A stretch of DNA of 64,000 nucleotides from Pararhizobium antarcticum (GCF_001885585.1 NZ_LSRP01000001.1:62001-126000); one strand, 5' to 3'; shown: positions 27,313-37,196, numbered from the stretch's first letter. The notes: generated by a model from the sequence alone, not told the origin. Program-made: numbers and translations.

Positions 27313-28344
27313 GTGTCGAATTCCACGCCGGCAACCATAGAAGACGTCGCGAGGATCGCCGAAGTTTCGATCGCGACCGTGTCGCGCGCCATTCACATGC
27401 CGGAAAAAGTCGCGAATTCGACGCGGCTCAAGGTCAACCAGGCGATTGCGATCACCGGTTATACGACCAACGCCATGGCGCGCAGCCTGCGGCTCGGCCG
27501 CTCGAACATGATTCTTGTGGTGGCACCGGATATTGGCGACCCGAATTTCTCCAACATTCTGGTTGGTCTGGAAAACGAGGCCCGCGCCCATGGCTACGGC
27601 ATCCTGATCGGCCATACCCAGAACGATGCCCAGCGCGGGCTGGAATACCTGAAGTTCCTCAATTCAAACCAGGCAGCGGGCCTGATCCTATTCACCGGCA
27701 TCCTGCCCTTCGGGCATCAGACGATGACCGCGCGGCTGCCGCCGAGCGTCGGCGTCTTCGAACCCGTCTTCAATGGCGGTATTCCCTATGTCGGGGTCGA
27801 TGATATCGAAGGCGCGCGCAAGGCGATCGACCTGCTTCTGGCCGAGGGTCACCGCAAGATTGCCTTTATCGGCGATAGCCGCACACGGCTTGCCTACAGC
27901 CGCCGGCGCGCCGGCTACGACGCCGGACTGGATGCCGCCGGCGTACCGCAGGATCTGCGCATAGTGCTCGAAGGCGACGGCACGATCGAGAGCGGACGGC
28001 TGGCGATCGAGCAACTGTTCATGCGCGACACGCTGCCAACGGCATTCATGTGCGTCAACGACCAGACCGCCATAGGCGTGATGATCGGGCTGACGGCGCG
28101 CGGCTACAAGATACCCGAGGATTTTTCGGTCACCGGCTTCGACGATGTGCCGCAGGCCGTCTTCATGTCACCGCCCCTGACGACGATACGCCAGCCGCGC
28201 ACATTGATCGGCAAGCATGCAATGGCGCTCCTGCTGGAGCTGCTTTCGAACGGTCAACCGGCCGAGACCGAGATCCTGCTGCGGCCGGACCTGATCGTGC
28301 GGAACTCGGTATCCGCTCCCTCCCGGCAATGGGCGAAACGCTGA
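27313..28344 (+). CDS. LacI-family repressor of the adjacent sugar importer
   Basis: A 343-residue regulator with a helix-turn-helix at about residues 8-28 (IEDVARIAEVSIATVSRAI) and a sugar-binding-protein-like core (MILVVAPDIGDPNFSNILVGLENEA). The effector-contact loop TGFDDVPQAVFMSPPLTTIRQP is typical of the GalR/LacI group. The start is a GTG at 27313, chosen because the protein then begins directly at the helix. It is divergent from the importer operon across 166 bases that carry two matching operators, so it most likely represses that operon in the absence of its sugar. Confidence 0.92.
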   Translation: MSNSTPATIEDVARIAEVSIATVSRAIHMPEKVANSTRLKVNQAIAITGYTTNAMARSLRLGRSNMILVVAPDIGDPNFSNILVGLENEARAHGYGILIGHTQNDAQRGLEYLKFLNSNQAAGLILFTGILPFGHQTMTARLPPSVGVFEPVFNGGIPYVGVDDIEGARKAIDLLLAEGHRKIAFIGDSRTRLAYSRRRAGYDAGLDAAGVPQDLRIVLEGDGTIESGRLAIEQLFMRDTLPTAFMCVNDQTAIGVMIGLTARGYKIPEDFSVTGFDDVPQAVFMSPPLTTIRQPRTLIGKHAMALLLELLSNGQPAETEILLRPDLIVRNSVSAPSRQWAKR

Positions 28345-28385
28345 CGGTTCTGCACCACCAGCGCTTCATATGCACGTCTCGCCCT

Positions 28386-28403
28386 GCGCCGCTTTAGCGG
28401 CGC
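28386..28403. terminator. Bidirectional hairpin between the LacI-family and chemoreceptor genes
   Basis: A seven-base-pair GC stem (GCGCCGC with GCGGCGC) with a tetraloop lies between the two converging stop codons. No U run follows on either strand, so termination is plausible but not certain. Confidence 0.45.
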
Positions 28404-28419
28404 CGTCCCATGTTTGTCG

Positions 28420-29931
28420 TCAACCGTACCGCTGACTACGAACCGGCGCGTGATTGCCGGTCGAACGGCCCGCCGATACCTTGAACTGGTCGACCAGCTC
28501 TTTCAGCGATGTGCTGGTGCGCATCAGGCTGTGCGTTGCCGCATTGGTCTGCTCGACCATGGCGGCATTCTGCTGGGTCATCTGATCCATGCTGCTGACA
28601 GCCGTGTTGATTTCGACGATGCCGATCGATTGCTCCCGGGCAGACCCCGCAATGGCATCGATATGGCCGTTGATATCGACCACCTGTTCGCCGATCGTGC
28701 GCAGCGTATCGCCGGTTCTGTTGACGAGGGAGACGCCCAGAAGCACGTCCTGGAAGGACCTGTCGATCAGTTCCTTGATCTCCTTGGCTGCAGCAGCCGA
28801 TTTCTGCGCCAGTTCACGAACCTCCTGCGCCACCACGGCAAATCCCTTTCCGGCATCCCCAGCCCGAGCCGCTTCGACACCGGCGTTGAGCGCAAGAAGA
28901 TTGGTCTGGAAAGAGATCTGGTCGATGACGCTGATGATCTGGGTGATCTTGCGGGAGGAATCCTCGATCGCCGTCATCGCCGCAACGGCCTGCTCGACGA
29001 TCTCGCCGGATTTTTTTGCCTCTCCCGTCGCGACCGAGACGACACGCATTGCCTCCTGGGCGCGACTGGCCGATTCCTTCGAAATCGTGGTGATTTCCTC
29101 AAGGGCCGCGGAGGTTTCCTCGAGCGAAGCCGCCTGCTGTTCGGTGCGGCGCGCCATGTCGTCGGTGGCGCTCACCAGTTCGCCCGAATTCGACGTCGTC
29201 TCGTCGGCGGCGTTGATGATCGAGCCGAAGGCCTCGTCCAGTTTCTCGATCGCGCTGTTGAAATTGGATTTCAACCCGTCGAACTGGGGCGCCAGGCTCT
29301 GGGCAATCACCGCCGTCAAGTCGCCGTCGGCAAGCTTCTGCAGCGAAGTCTCCAGAGCGGTCAGCGCCTGCTCCTGCTGCGCACCCTGTTCACGACGCGC
29401 GGCTTCTGCCTTTTCGCGTTCGATCTGCAGCGCATCGAGATAGACGGTGATGGCATAGTCCATGTCGATCAGAGCCGCCTTGACCACAGCCGAGATGTCC
29501 CGCGTGATCTGCGGAGCTTTGCTCTTGTAGAGCATGCCTTTCAGATGCGAATCGACAACCGCTCCAATGATCGATTCGAGGATGAGCGCATAGCCGCCGA
29601 TATACCAGCGCGGCTCCAGCCCGAGACGGGCATGGGTGTTGCCGATCGTCGTGACCGCCTTGACATAGGCGGCATCGAAATTTCCGGATGCGATCAAGTC
29701 CCAGTGCCTTGCCTGGCGGGCCTTTGCGCTTTTGATATGATCTTCGCTGTTGAAGAACTTGGCCGTTTCCGGCGCGCTCCGCGCCTTGGCATAAAATTTG
29801 TCGAGCGCGACATCGAGCGATGCGGAAATGACGGGCTTGGCCTGCGCCAGCGCCTGTCGTTCTGCCGCTCCGATGCCGACAAAATCGAGCCGCTCATTGA
29901 GCAATTTCGTCGTGGAATCCATTCCCGTCAT
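28420..29931 (-). CDS. Globin-coupled methyl-accepting chemotaxis protein, predicted aerotaxis receptor
   Basis: A soluble-looking 503-residue chemoreceptor. Residues about 15-165 form a protoglobin (globin-coupled sensor) domain, with the proximal-histidine region near GNTHARLGLEPRWYIGGY. A HAMP-like linker (LQKLADGDLTAVI) follows, then the signalling domain with the hairpin tip DQISFQTNLLALNAGVEAARAG. No transmembrane segment is visible, as in HemAT-type oxygen sensors. I place the start at 29931, where AGGA precedes the ATG; the codon at 29964 lacks a ribosome-binding site. The C-terminus does not end in a CheR-docking pentapeptide. O2 is the expected ligand by family. Confidence 0.88.
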   Translation of the reverse strand: MTGMDSTTKLLNERLDFVGIGAAERQALAQAKPVISASLDVALDKFYAKARSAPETAKFFNSEDHIKSAKARQARHWDLIASGNFDAAYVKAVTTIGNTHARLGLEPRWYIGGYALILESIIGAVVDSHLKGMLYKSKAPQITRDISAVVKAALIDMDYAITVYLDALQIEREKAEAARREQGAQQEQALTALETSLQKLADGDLTAVIAQSLAPQFDGLKSNFNSAIEKLDEAFGSIINAADETTSNSGELVSATDDMARRTEQQAASLEETSAALEEITTISKESASRAQEAMRVVSVATGEAKKSGEIVEQAVAAMTAIEDSSRKITQIISVIDQISFQTNLLALNAGVEAARAGDAGKGFAVVAQEVRELAQKSAAAAKEIKELIDRSFQDVLLGVSLVNRTGDTLRTIGEQVVDINGHIDAIAGSAREQSIGIVEINTAVSSMDQMTQQNAAMVEQTNAATHSLMRTSTSLKELVDQFKVSAGRSTGNHAPVRSQRYG

Positions 29932-30270
29932 GTCATCCGTCCTGTACTGAGGGGCCAAGGACATGCGAACTGCTGGATCGGCTTCATGCCGGCAGTGATA
30001 AACGCGTATAGGTCAGATTAAGCAGAAATGCTTAACGGACTGATAAGACATTGTTTATGTGAAATATATCAATAGCTTGGAGAATGCATAAAAATCCCCC
30101 GTCCGCATTGATCCAGATCAAGGATTTCATGTTTATTCGCTAACAAAACTTCCGGATGCAGAATTTCATAATTGCCCGGCATAAGAGTATTTTTGCACGT
30201 ACATTTTCAAAACTCAAAGGGGTGGACCCAATCCACCCCTTTGACACTTCCGGAACGGTAGAAAAAAGGA
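29932..30270. other. AT-rich intergenic region between chemoreceptor and xylA
   Basis: This 339-base gap holds the promoter of the chemoreceptor gene at its left end and the terminator of xylA at its right end (30215-30243). The middle is notably AT-rich. I see no gene or other repeat. Confidence 0.55.
30215..30243 (-). terminator. Intrinsic terminator of the xylose operon
   Basis: An eleven-base-pair stem, AAAGGGGTGGA with TCCACCCCTTT around a five-base loop, lies 28 bases past the xylA stop. On the minus strand it is followed by GAGTTTTG. It closes the xylR-xylB-xylA operon. Confidence 0.8.
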
Positions 30271-31581
30271 TCAGACGTAGCGGTTGACAACGTTCTCGAG
30301 CAGTTCCTGCTTTCCGGAACGTGGCTGCGGGTTGAGATCGGTCTTTTCGACCTGCGCGGCGATGTCCTCGAGCGTATATTCGCCCTTCAGCATCTTCTGT
30401 GCCTCGGCCGAATTCCAGCCGGCATAACGGGCATCGAGCGGGCCCGACAGCGCCTTGTCCTCGATCATCGCCGCTGCCGCGCGCAGGCCACGGGCGCAGC
30501 AATCCATGCCGCCAATGTGGCCAATCAGCAGGTCTTCGGCATCGAGCGACTGACGGCGCAACTTCGAATCGAAATTGGTGCCACCGGTCTTGAAGCCGCC
30601 GCCCGCAAGGACCTGGTAATAGGCAAGGGCCATTTCCGGAACATTGTTCGGGAACTGGTCGGTATCCCAGCCGGACTGGTAATCGTTGCGGTTCATGTCG
30701 ATGGAGCCGAAAATGCCATAGGCATTGGCCAGCGCCAGTTCATGCTCGAAGGAGTGGCCTGCAAGGATCGCATGGCCCTGCTCGATATTGACCTTGACCT
30801 CGTTTTCCAGGCCGTAGGTCTTGAGGAAGCCGTAGACGGTGGCGACATCGTAGTCGTACTGGTGCTTCGTCGGTTCCTGCGGTTTCGGCTCGATCAGGAT
30901 GGCGCCCTTGAAACCGATCTTGTGCTTGTACTCGACGACCATGTTGACGAAACGGCCGAGCTGATCGAGTTCCTTCTTCAGGTCGGTGTTGAGCAGCGTC
31001 TCGTAGCCTTCGCGGCCGCCCCAGAGAACATAGTTTTCGCCGCCGAGTTTCAGCGTCGCATCCATGCAGGTCTTCACGGTCGCCGCTGCAAAGGCGAAGA
31101 CATCAGGATCCGGATTGGTGGCAGCACCCGACATGAAGCGGCGGTTGGAGAACAGGTTCGCCGTACCCCAGAGCAGGCGCACGCCGGTCTCCTGCTGCTT
31201 CTTGGCGAAGTAGTCGACGATCTCGTTGAGGTTTTTGGTGTTCTCGGCGAAATTCTTGCCTTCAGGGCGCACGTCGGCATCATGGAAGCAGTAGAACGGC
31301 ACACCGAGCTTGGTGAACAGCTCGAACGCTACGTCGGCCTTCAGCTTTGCAGCCGCCATCGTGTCTTCGAACCAGGGGCGCAAAAAGGTCTGGCCGCCGA
31401 AAGGATCGCCGCCCGGCCAGGTGAAGGTGTGCCAATAGGCGACGGCGAAGCGCAACTGGTCTTCCATGCGCTTGCCCATGACGATCTCGTCAGGATTGTA
31501 GTGGCGGAAGGCCAGCGGGTTTGTGCTGTCAGGGCCTTCATATTGGATCGTGCCGATATCACCAAAAAAACCGGTGCTCAT
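30271..31581 (-). CDS. xylA: Xylose isomerase
   Basis: A 436-residue class II xylose isomerase that converts D-xylose to D-xylulose. Family segments include [29 protein letters not shown] (catalytic His and Asp), [18 protein letters not shown], and the metal ligands in [16 protein letters not shown]. The length is standard. The start at 31581 has AAGGAGAAC upstream. It is the third gene of xylR-xylB-xylA on the minus strand, 75 bases after xylB, and is followed by a terminator. The arrangement implies induction by xylose through the LacI-family gene. Confidence 0.96.
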   Translation of the reverse strand: MSTGFFGDIGTIQYEGPDSTNPLAFRHYNPDEIVMGKRMEDQLRFAVAYWHTFTWPGGDPFGGQTFLRPWFEDTMAAAKLKADVAFELFTKLGVPFYCFHDADVRPEGKNFAENTKNLNEIVDYFAKKQQETGVRLLWGTANLFSNRRFMSGAATNPDPDVFAFAAATVKTCMDATLKLGGENYVLWGGREGYETLLNTDLKKELDQLGRFVNMVVEYKHKIGFKGAILIEPKPQEPTKHQYDYDVATVYGFLKTYGLENEVKVNIEQGHAILAGHSFEHELALANAYGIFGSIDMNRNDYQSGWDTDQFPNNVPEMALAYYQVLAGGGFKTGGTNFDSKLRRQSLDAEDLLIGHIGGMDCCARGLRAAAAMIEDKALSGPLDARYAGWNSAEAQKMLKGEYTLEDIAAQVEKTDLNPQPRSGKQELLENVVNRYV

Positions 31582-31656
31582 TTTGTGTTCTCCTTGGGTG
31601 TTTTACTGGGTATTTTATGGGGTGGTTCGATTGAAAATGCTCAGTCTGCTGGAGCC

Positions 31657-33114
31657 TCAGCTTGCAGCCATCGCCTTCAGCGCCGGGTAAAGCCTGCGGT
31701 AGCGCTGGTAGGCCTCCTCATAGGCGCCCTTGAGGGCGGCATCCGGGGCAATCGTCTCGTCGGTTTTCGGGGCGGTGCAGGTCGCGACGGGATCGGCACC
31801 AGTTGCGGCGATCAGGCCAAGCCGGGCTGCCCCGAAGGCCGCACCGAAATCGCCATCCGCCGGCAGGTCGACCGGCAGGTCGAGCGCCGTCGCAATCGAT
31901 TTCAACCAGTAGCGCGAGCGCGAACCGCCACCGATGGCGGTAACGCGCGACAGGTTGGTGCCGGCCGCCTTGAGTGCTTCCAGACTGTCGCGCAGTGCAA
32001 AGGATACGCCTTCCAGCACCGCCTGCGTCAGCACCACCCGGCTGCTTTCGTGGCCAAGACCGATAAAGGCGCCACGGATCGCGGCATCATTGTGCGGTGT
32101 CCGCTCGCCCGAGAGATAGGGCAGGAACGTCACGCCGGACGGTGCCTTCAAACTGTCACCAAGTTCCTGCGTGAGCTCGGCTGCGCTCTTGCCGGTGATG
32201 CCCGCATGCCAGTTCAGCGCATCGGTCGCCGACAGGATGACGCCCATCTGGTGCCAGGTGTTGGGCAGCGCGTGGCAGAAGGCATGCACGGCGCTTTCCG
32301 GATTGGGCAGATAGGACGCATTGGCTGCAAACAGCACGCCGGACGTGCCGAGCGAGACGAAGGCATGCCCCTCGCCGACCGTGCCCATGCCGCAGGCCGA
32401 GGCCGCATTGTCGCCGGCGCCACCAGCAATGACGACACCGGACCCCATGCCCCATTTCGCGGCCAGATCGGCTTTCAGCATGCCGCCGACATCCGTGCCC
32501 TCGACAAGCGACGGCATCTGCCTTTCGGTCAGCCCCGTGGCTGCGAGCAGGCTCTCCGACCAGGCGCGCTTGCCCGTATCGAGCCAGGAGGTACCCGCCG
32601 AATCCGACATTTCCGAAATCCGCTCGCCGGTCAGCCAGAGCCGCAGGTAGTCCTTCGGCAACAAGACGCAGTCGACCTTGGCGAAAATGTCCGGCTCGTT
32701 GTTCTTCACCCACGCCAGTTTCGGTGCGGTGAAACCCGGAAAGACGATATTGCCGGTAATCGCGCGAAACTGTGGGTCGGCATCGAGCAGGGCTGCTTCC
32801 GCATGGCTGCGGGTGTCGTTCCAGAGAATGCAAGGCCGCAAAACCTGGTTCGCCGCATCGATCAGCGTCGCGCCATGCATGTGACCGGAGAGGCCGATGC
32901 CGCGCACAGCGGCAAGTTCGGCCGGATGAGTGGCTTTCAGGGCCGCGATCGCTTCTTCCGTCGCCCGGATCCAGTGTGCCGGGTCCTGTTCCGACCAGCC
33001 CGGATGCGGCCGGGAGACGTCAAGCGATCCTGTGCCCGAGCCGACGATCGTCTGATTACCGTCGATCAAAAGCGCCTTGACGCCCGATGTTCCGAGATCG
33101 AGACCGAGATACAT
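31657..33114 (-). CDS. xylB: Xylulokinase
   Basis: A 485-residue FGGY-family sugar kinase that phosphorylates D-xylulose for the pentose phosphate pathway. The phosphate-binding N-terminal motif YLGLDLGTSGVKALLID is at residues 2-18. The catalytic region shows GLSGHMHGATL, and the C-terminal FGGY ATP site shows AIGGGSRSRYWLKSI. The start is set at 33114 because GGAGGAGAAC lies directly upstream, and the ATG at 33129 overlaps that site. It lies 21 bases after the LacI-family gene and 75 before xylA. Confidence 0.95.
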   Translation of the reverse strand: MYLGLDLGTSGVKALLIDGNQTIVGSGTGSLDVSRPHPGWSEQDPAHWIRATEEAIAALKATHPAELAAVRGIGLSGHMHGATLIDAANQVLRPCILWNDTRSHAEAALLDADPQFRAITGNIVFPGFTAPKLAWVKNNEPDIFAKVDCVLLPKDYLRLWLTGERISEMSDSAGTSWLDTGKRAWSESLLAATGLTERQMPSLVEGTDVGGMLKADLAAKWGMGSGVVIAGGAGDNAASACGMGTVGEGHAFVSLGTSGVLFAANASYLPNPESAVHAFCHALPNTWHQMGVILSATDALNWHAGITGKSAAELTQELGDSLKAPSGVTFLPYLSGERTPHNDAAIRGAFIGLGHESSRVVLTQAVLEGVSFALRDSLEALKAAGTNLSRVTAIGGGSRSRYWLKSIATALDLPVDLPADGDFGAAFGAARLGLIAATGADPVATCTAPKTDETIAPDAALKGAYEEAYQRYRRLYPALKAMAAS

Positions 33115-33135
33115 TGTGTTCTCCTCCATAGGGTT

Positions 33136-34203
33136 TCAGTCGTCCTGCTCGACCTGGTCGCGCAGGTCGCCTCGCTGTTCAGGCGGCAGGTTGTCTTTCA
33201 GGAATATATCGATGCGGATGCGCTCCTGCGCCTCGATCACCGCAACACCATCGGCCTTGGCCTTCAGGACGCGGATCGCGCTGCGGACTTCATGGCCGGC
33301 ATCCTGATGCAGCACGGCGTCGATCAGTCCAGCCTTGAGCGCCGAGCGTGTATGGGACGTGAGGTCGTGGGCGATGACGCGCAGACCCTTGGGAGCCCTG
33401 GCCGAAATTGCAGTGACGAGGCCCCGGTTGCCGGCACCAAGGCTGTAGATTCCGGCAAGGTCCGGATGCGCATTGAAACACATGGCCACCAGTTCCTCGG
33501 CCAGCATCGGATCGTCCTGCCCCTCGAGCACGTCGAGGATCACCCGCACCTCGGAATGCTCTGCCATGGCTGCTGTAAACCCCTCCAGGCGCTCGCGGTG
33601 ATCGCGAACCAGCATCGAACCGGCCAGCACCGCCACCGGCCCGGGCCGACTGCCGAGGAAACGCCCCATCAGGCTTCCGGCCGTTCGACCCGCGGCAACA
33701 TTGTCGATGCCGACAAAATGATCCCGTCCGGACGCAGCAAGATCCGACACCAGCGTCACGACGGGCACGCCGGTCGTGCGGGCACGGTCGATCGCCGCAG
33801 CAACCTCCGGCGCATCGACGGCAACAACGGCAATGCCTGCGGGTTGGTCGGCCGCAGCCGTGTCGATGGCTTCCACAAGCGCCAGCGGATCAAACGCGGG
33901 GACTGTCAGGATGGAAATCTGCGCCCGATCGGCTGGCGAGCGCCGACCGGCGACCAAAATCTCGGCTTCCAGGCCGCGCATGAAGGGATTGTCGCCGGCC
34001 GGAACAATGAACACGAGTGGATAGACGCGCCCCTTCGCCAGATTGGCAGCCGCCACGTCGCGGACATAGCCGAGCGTCTCGATCGCCGCCTCGACTTTCG
34101 CACGGGTCACGCCGCGCACACCCGGCCGATGGTTCAAAACCCGATCGACGGTGGCAAGGCTGACCCCGGCACTGGCCGCAATGTCATGAACTGTAGGACG
34201 CAT
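33136..34203 (-). CDS. LacI-family regulator of the xylose operon
   Basis: A 355-residue regulator with a helix-turn-helix at about residues 3-24 (VHDIAASAGVSLATVDRVLNH) and a periplasmic-binding-type effector domain (PLVFIVPAGDNPFMRGLEAE). The start at 34203 has GGAGGAAAC upstream. It is the first gene of the operon with xylB and xylA, separated from xylB by 21 bases, and an imperfect palindrome at 34233-34256 lies just upstream. I infer a xylose-responsive repressor that controls its own operon. The effector is not shown directly. Confidence 0.88.
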   Translation of the reverse strand: MRPTVHDIAASAGVSLATVDRVLNHRPGVRGVTRAKVEAAIETLGYVRDVAAANLAKGRVYPLVFIVPAGDNPFMRGLEAEILVAGRRSPADRAQISILTVPAFDPLALVEAIDTAAADQPAGIAVVAVDAPEVAAAIDRARTTGVPVVTLVSDLAASGRDHFVGIDNVAAGRTAGSLMGRFLGSRPGPVAVLAGSMLVRDHRERLEGFTAAMAEHSEVRVILDVLEGQDDPMLAEELVAMCFNAHPDLAGIYSLGAGNRGLVTAISARAPKGLRVIAHDLTSHTRSALKAGLIDAVLHQDAGHEVRSAIRVLKAKADGVAVIEAQERIRIDIFLKDNLPPEQRGDLRDQVEQDD

Positions 34204-34232
34204 GTTTCCTCCGGGAAAAATCCTTAGAGGAG

Positions 34233-34256
34233 TTTTTGATGTACGTAAATCAAAAA
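34233..34256. promoter_or_regulatory. Operator of the xylR-xylB-xylA operon
   Basis: The core TGATGTACGTAAATCA (34237-34252) is a palindrome with one imperfect pair and is extended by runs of T and A on each side. It lies 34 bases upstream of the regulator start, the expected place for a LacI-family site. Confidence 0.6.
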
Positions 34257-34295
34257 ATTTTAGCAGCGAACCAGCAGGGTCTGCCTTGCTCCGGA

Positions 34296-35906
34296 TCAGT
34301 GGCCGCCGCCTGCGTCAGCAGCCACTGCCTGCGGTTTTTTGATGAGGAAAGCCAGAACGACGAGGGAGCCGAACAGCACGGTGAGAATGACGAAGATATC
34401 GGCGAAGGACAGGATGCTGGCCTGCCGCTGCACAAGCTCCGACATCTTCTGGAGGGCGATGGTTGCGCCATCCAGCCCATGGGCGTTGTAGTTCGACGCC
34501 ATATCGCGCAACTGGTCGACGGCCTGCGGATTGCCCCACTGCACATGCTCTGACAGACGGGCATAGTGTTCCTGCTGGCGCTGGGTCAGAATGGTGTTGA
34601 TGGTCGCCAGGCCGACGGCACCGCCGAGATTGCGTGTCAGGTTGAACACGCCGGAGGCGGCGCGCACACGATCGGGCGAAAGCGTGCCCAGCGCGACGTT
34701 GTTGATCGGCACCATGCACAGCATCAGGCCAAACCCGCGCAGGATCTGCGGGATCAGCAATTCGTAGAAATCCCAGTCGGCGGTCAGCGAACTCATCAGC
34801 CAGGTGCCGGACGCGAAACTTCCGAAGCCGATCATCATCATCACCCGCGGATCCATCTTGTTCGACAGGATGCCGGCGATCGGCGCGGTGAGGAACATGG
34901 CCAGGCCCGAGACGAACATCGTCTCGCCGATCATCAGCGAGTCATAGCCGCGGATACGCCCTAGATAGAGCGGGTAGAGATAGGTCAATCCGTAGAGCCC
35001 GATGCCCATGACGAAGGAAAACAGGGAGCCGAACGCAAAGTTTCGATTGCCAAAGGCGCGCAGGTCCACGACCGGGAAACTCACCGTGAACACCCGGTAG
35101 AAAAAGATGAACGCGCCGACTGTTGATGCGACGGCACCCAAAACGATATGGCTGTCGTTGAACCAGTCATTGGCGTTGCCTTCCTCGAGCACATATTCCA
35201 GCCCGCCGAGAAAGACCGCCATGGAGGCCAGTCCGGTCCAGTCGAATTTCTTGAAGAGGCTTAGTTCAGGCTTGTCGAAATCGATGAAGTTCCAGGTGAT
35301 GATCGTCACCAGAATGCCCGGAATGATGTTGACGAGGAACAGCCAGTGCCAGGAAAAGGCGTGGCTGAGATACCCACCGACGGTCGGGCCGATCGTTGGT
35401 GCAAGCGTTGCAACAAGGCCGATAATCGGCGAGACGATGGCACGCTTGGAGGGCGGGAAAATCGTGAAGGCGGCAGCGAAGACCGATGGGATCATACCGC
35501 CGCCGATGAAGCCCTGAATGGCCCGGTAGACGATCATCTGGTCGATATTGGTGGCCGTGGCCGCAAGCGCGCTGGCCAGGGTGAAGCCTGCCGCCGACAC
35601 GGAGAAAAGCACGCGAGTCGAGACGATGCGCGCCAGCGTGCCGGACAGCGGGATCATGATCACTTCGGCAATCAGATAGGATGTCTGCACCCAGCCGATT
35701 TCATCGGAGCCGGCGCTCAAGCCGGCCTGGATTTCGGCGAGCGATGCAGAGACGATCTGGATGTCGAGGATCGACATGAACATGCCGAACACCATCGCAA
35801 AGAAGGCGATCAGCCGTCTTCTGTCCATCTTTTCAGAGGCCTTCTCGGCGGCAGGCGCAGCCGTCGCCGGGCGCGATACCGCTCCGGCTGTCGTGGTGGC
35901 AGACAT
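34296..35906 (-). CDS. emrB: EmrB/QacA-family multidrug exporter (MFS, 14 helices)
   Basis: A 536-residue drug:H+ antiporter of the DHA2 family. Motif A-like and motif C segments appear (LSGTLARIVSTRVLF; GGGMIPSVFAAAFTIFP; PTIGPTVGGYLSHAFSWHWLFLVNIIPG), with fourteen predicted helices. It pairs with the membrane fusion protein 39 bases upstream, and together with an outer-membrane channel they form a tripartite pump. The start is put at 35906, with GGAG at a usual distance; a GTG at 35912 is possible. A divergent TetR repressor controls the pair. Substrates are unknown. No TolC gene adjoins, but the NodT-type protein at 53068 could serve. Confidence 0.92.
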   Translation of the reverse strand: MSATTTAGAVSRPATAAPAAEKASEKMDRRRLIAFFAMVFGMFMSILDIQIVSASLAEIQAGLSAGSDEIGWVQTSYLIAEVIMIPLSGTLARIVSTRVLFSVSAAGFTLASALAATATNIDQMIVYRAIQGFIGGGMIPSVFAAAFTIFPPSKRAIVSPIIGLVATLAPTIGPTVGGYLSHAFSWHWLFLVNIIPGILVTIITWNFIDFDKPELSLFKKFDWTGLASMAVFLGGLEYVLEEGNANDWFNDSHIVLGAVASTVGAFIFFYRVFTVSFPVVDLRAFGNRNFAFGSLFSFVMGIGLYGLTYLYPLYLGRIRGYDSLMIGETMFVSGLAMFLTAPIAGILSNKMDPRVMMMIGFGSFASGTWLMSSLTADWDFYELLIPQILRGFGLMLCMVPINNVALGTLSPDRVRAASGVFNLTRNLGGAVGLATINTILTQRQQEHYARLSEHVQWGNPQAVDQLRDMASNYNAHGLDGATIALQKMSELVQRQASILSFADIFVILTVLFGSLVVLAFLIKKPQAVAADAGGGH

Positions 35907-35945
35907 GAACACACACTCCGTTCAACCGGCAGCGCCGGTTTGCCG

Positions 35946-37169
35946 TTACTGGCCTTTGGCAGTCCCGTCGCTCGACGGCGATGTGCGGGTATCGACATCG
36001 ACGACGACGCTGAGGCCGGCCCGCAGGCGACCGCTGTCCAGAACGTCTTTGGGCAAGGCGATGCGAACCGGGATGCGCTGGATCACCTTGGTGAAGTTGC
36101 CGGTGGCATTCTCAGCCGGCAGCAGGGAGAAGACCGAGCCGGATGCCGGCGCGATCGACGCAACGGTCCCCTCGATTGTTTCGTCTTCGAAGGCATCGAC
36201 GTGTATCTTGACCTTCGAACCGGGGATCAGGCCAGCAATCTGGGTTTCCTTGAAATTGGCATCGATATAGAGCTGATCGACCGGAACAAGGGCTGCCAGA
36301 CGCTGGCCGGCGGAGACAAGGTCGCCGTCCTGTACGGCAAGATTACCAACAATCCCGTCATAGGGGGCCTTCAGCACGGTGAAGGCGAGATCGCGATTGG
36401 CCTTGTCACGGGCCAGTTCCAGGGAGCGGATCGTACTTTCGGCTTCTGCCCGCTGTGCCTGGAGAACGGCGATATTGGCGCTGGCAACGGCGATATTGGC
36501 ATCGCCGCCGATCAGGTTCGCCTTGGCCTGGTCAAGCGCCACCTGGGCGTTGTCAAGGGAAGCGACCGTGCCGACGGCCTTCGATTCGAGATTGCTGGCA
36601 CGCTTCTGCGTTGTTTCAGCGCCGCGCACCGTCGCCGCGAGGGCTGACTTCTGCGCCTGCGCCTGCTGGAGGCTCGCCTTTGCGCCGGCAATCTGGGCGT
36701 CGAAACGCTGCAGCGAGAGTTTTTCCGTATCGATCTGCGCCTGCGCCTGATCGGCAGCGATGCGGTAGTCTTCGCGGTCGAGCGTGATGAGCGGGGCGCC
36801 GGCCTTGACGTGCTGGTTGGCGACAACGTTGACAGTCTCGATATAGCCGGACACCTTCGGCGAGATCAAAGCGATGTCACCCTCAATATAGGCGTCATCG
36901 GTCGAAATCATGAAACGGCCGTTCGTCCACCATTCATAACCGTACCAGCCGCCCGCGGCCAGGACGGCCAGGGCGATCACCGGCAGGATCTTGTTGCGGC
37001 GTTTGGGTACAGGCGTCTGCGCTGGAGCGTCCGGCGCTGACGGGGTCGCCTGCAGGTCTGCAACGGGCTCGTCAACCGCCCTCGCTTCTGTTTCAGTGCG
37101 ATGATCTCGCGAACCATCGTCGCCGACGGGGCGAACATGGATGGCTTTGGAATTGTTGGAAACGGACAT
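35946..37169 (-). CDS. emrA: HlyD/EmrA-family membrane fusion protein
   Basis: A 407-residue periplasmic adaptor. A single N-terminal membrane helix (IALAVLAAGGWYGYEWW, reversed order RNKILPVIALAVLAAGG, about residues 58-80) anchors it. Then come the lipoyl half-motifs (GYIETVNVVANQHVKAGAPLITLD), a coiled-coil hairpin of about 120 residues rich in Ala/Gln/Leu, and the closing beta-barrel (TVLKAPYDGIVGNLAVQDGDLVSAGQ). The cytosolic N-terminus of about 55 residues is longer than usual and acidic. It is first in the operon with emrB. The operators of the divergent TetR gene overlap its promoter. Confidence 0.9.
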   Translation of the reverse strand: MSVSNNSKAIHVRPVGDDGSRDHRTETEARAVDEPVADLQATPSAPDAPAQTPVPKRRNKILPVIALAVLAAGGWYGYEWWTNGRFMISTDDAYIEGDIALISPKVSGYIETVNVVANQHVKAGAPLITLDREDYRIAADQAQAQIDTEKLSLQRFDAQIAGAKASLQQAQAQKSALAATVRGAETTQKRASNLESKAVGTVASLDNAQVALDQAKANLIGGDANIAVASANIAVLQAQRAEAESTIRSLELARDKANRDLAFTVLKAPYDGIVGNLAVQDGDLVSAGQRLAALVPVDQLYIDANFKETQIAGLIPGSKVKIHVDAFEDETIEGTVASIAPASGSVFSLLPAENATGNFTKVIQRIPVRIALPKDVLDSGRLRAGLSVVVDVDTRTSPSSDGTAKGQ

Positions 37170-37196
37170 GTTGCGCTACCAGCCCTTATATGAGAA

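Noticed and set aside
30517-34227. A 1236-codon plus-strand open frame across the xylose genes
   Set aside because: It is antisense to three well-supported genes (xylA, xylB and the LacI regulator) and shows no family sequence. Long antisense frames are expected in GC-rich coding DNA.
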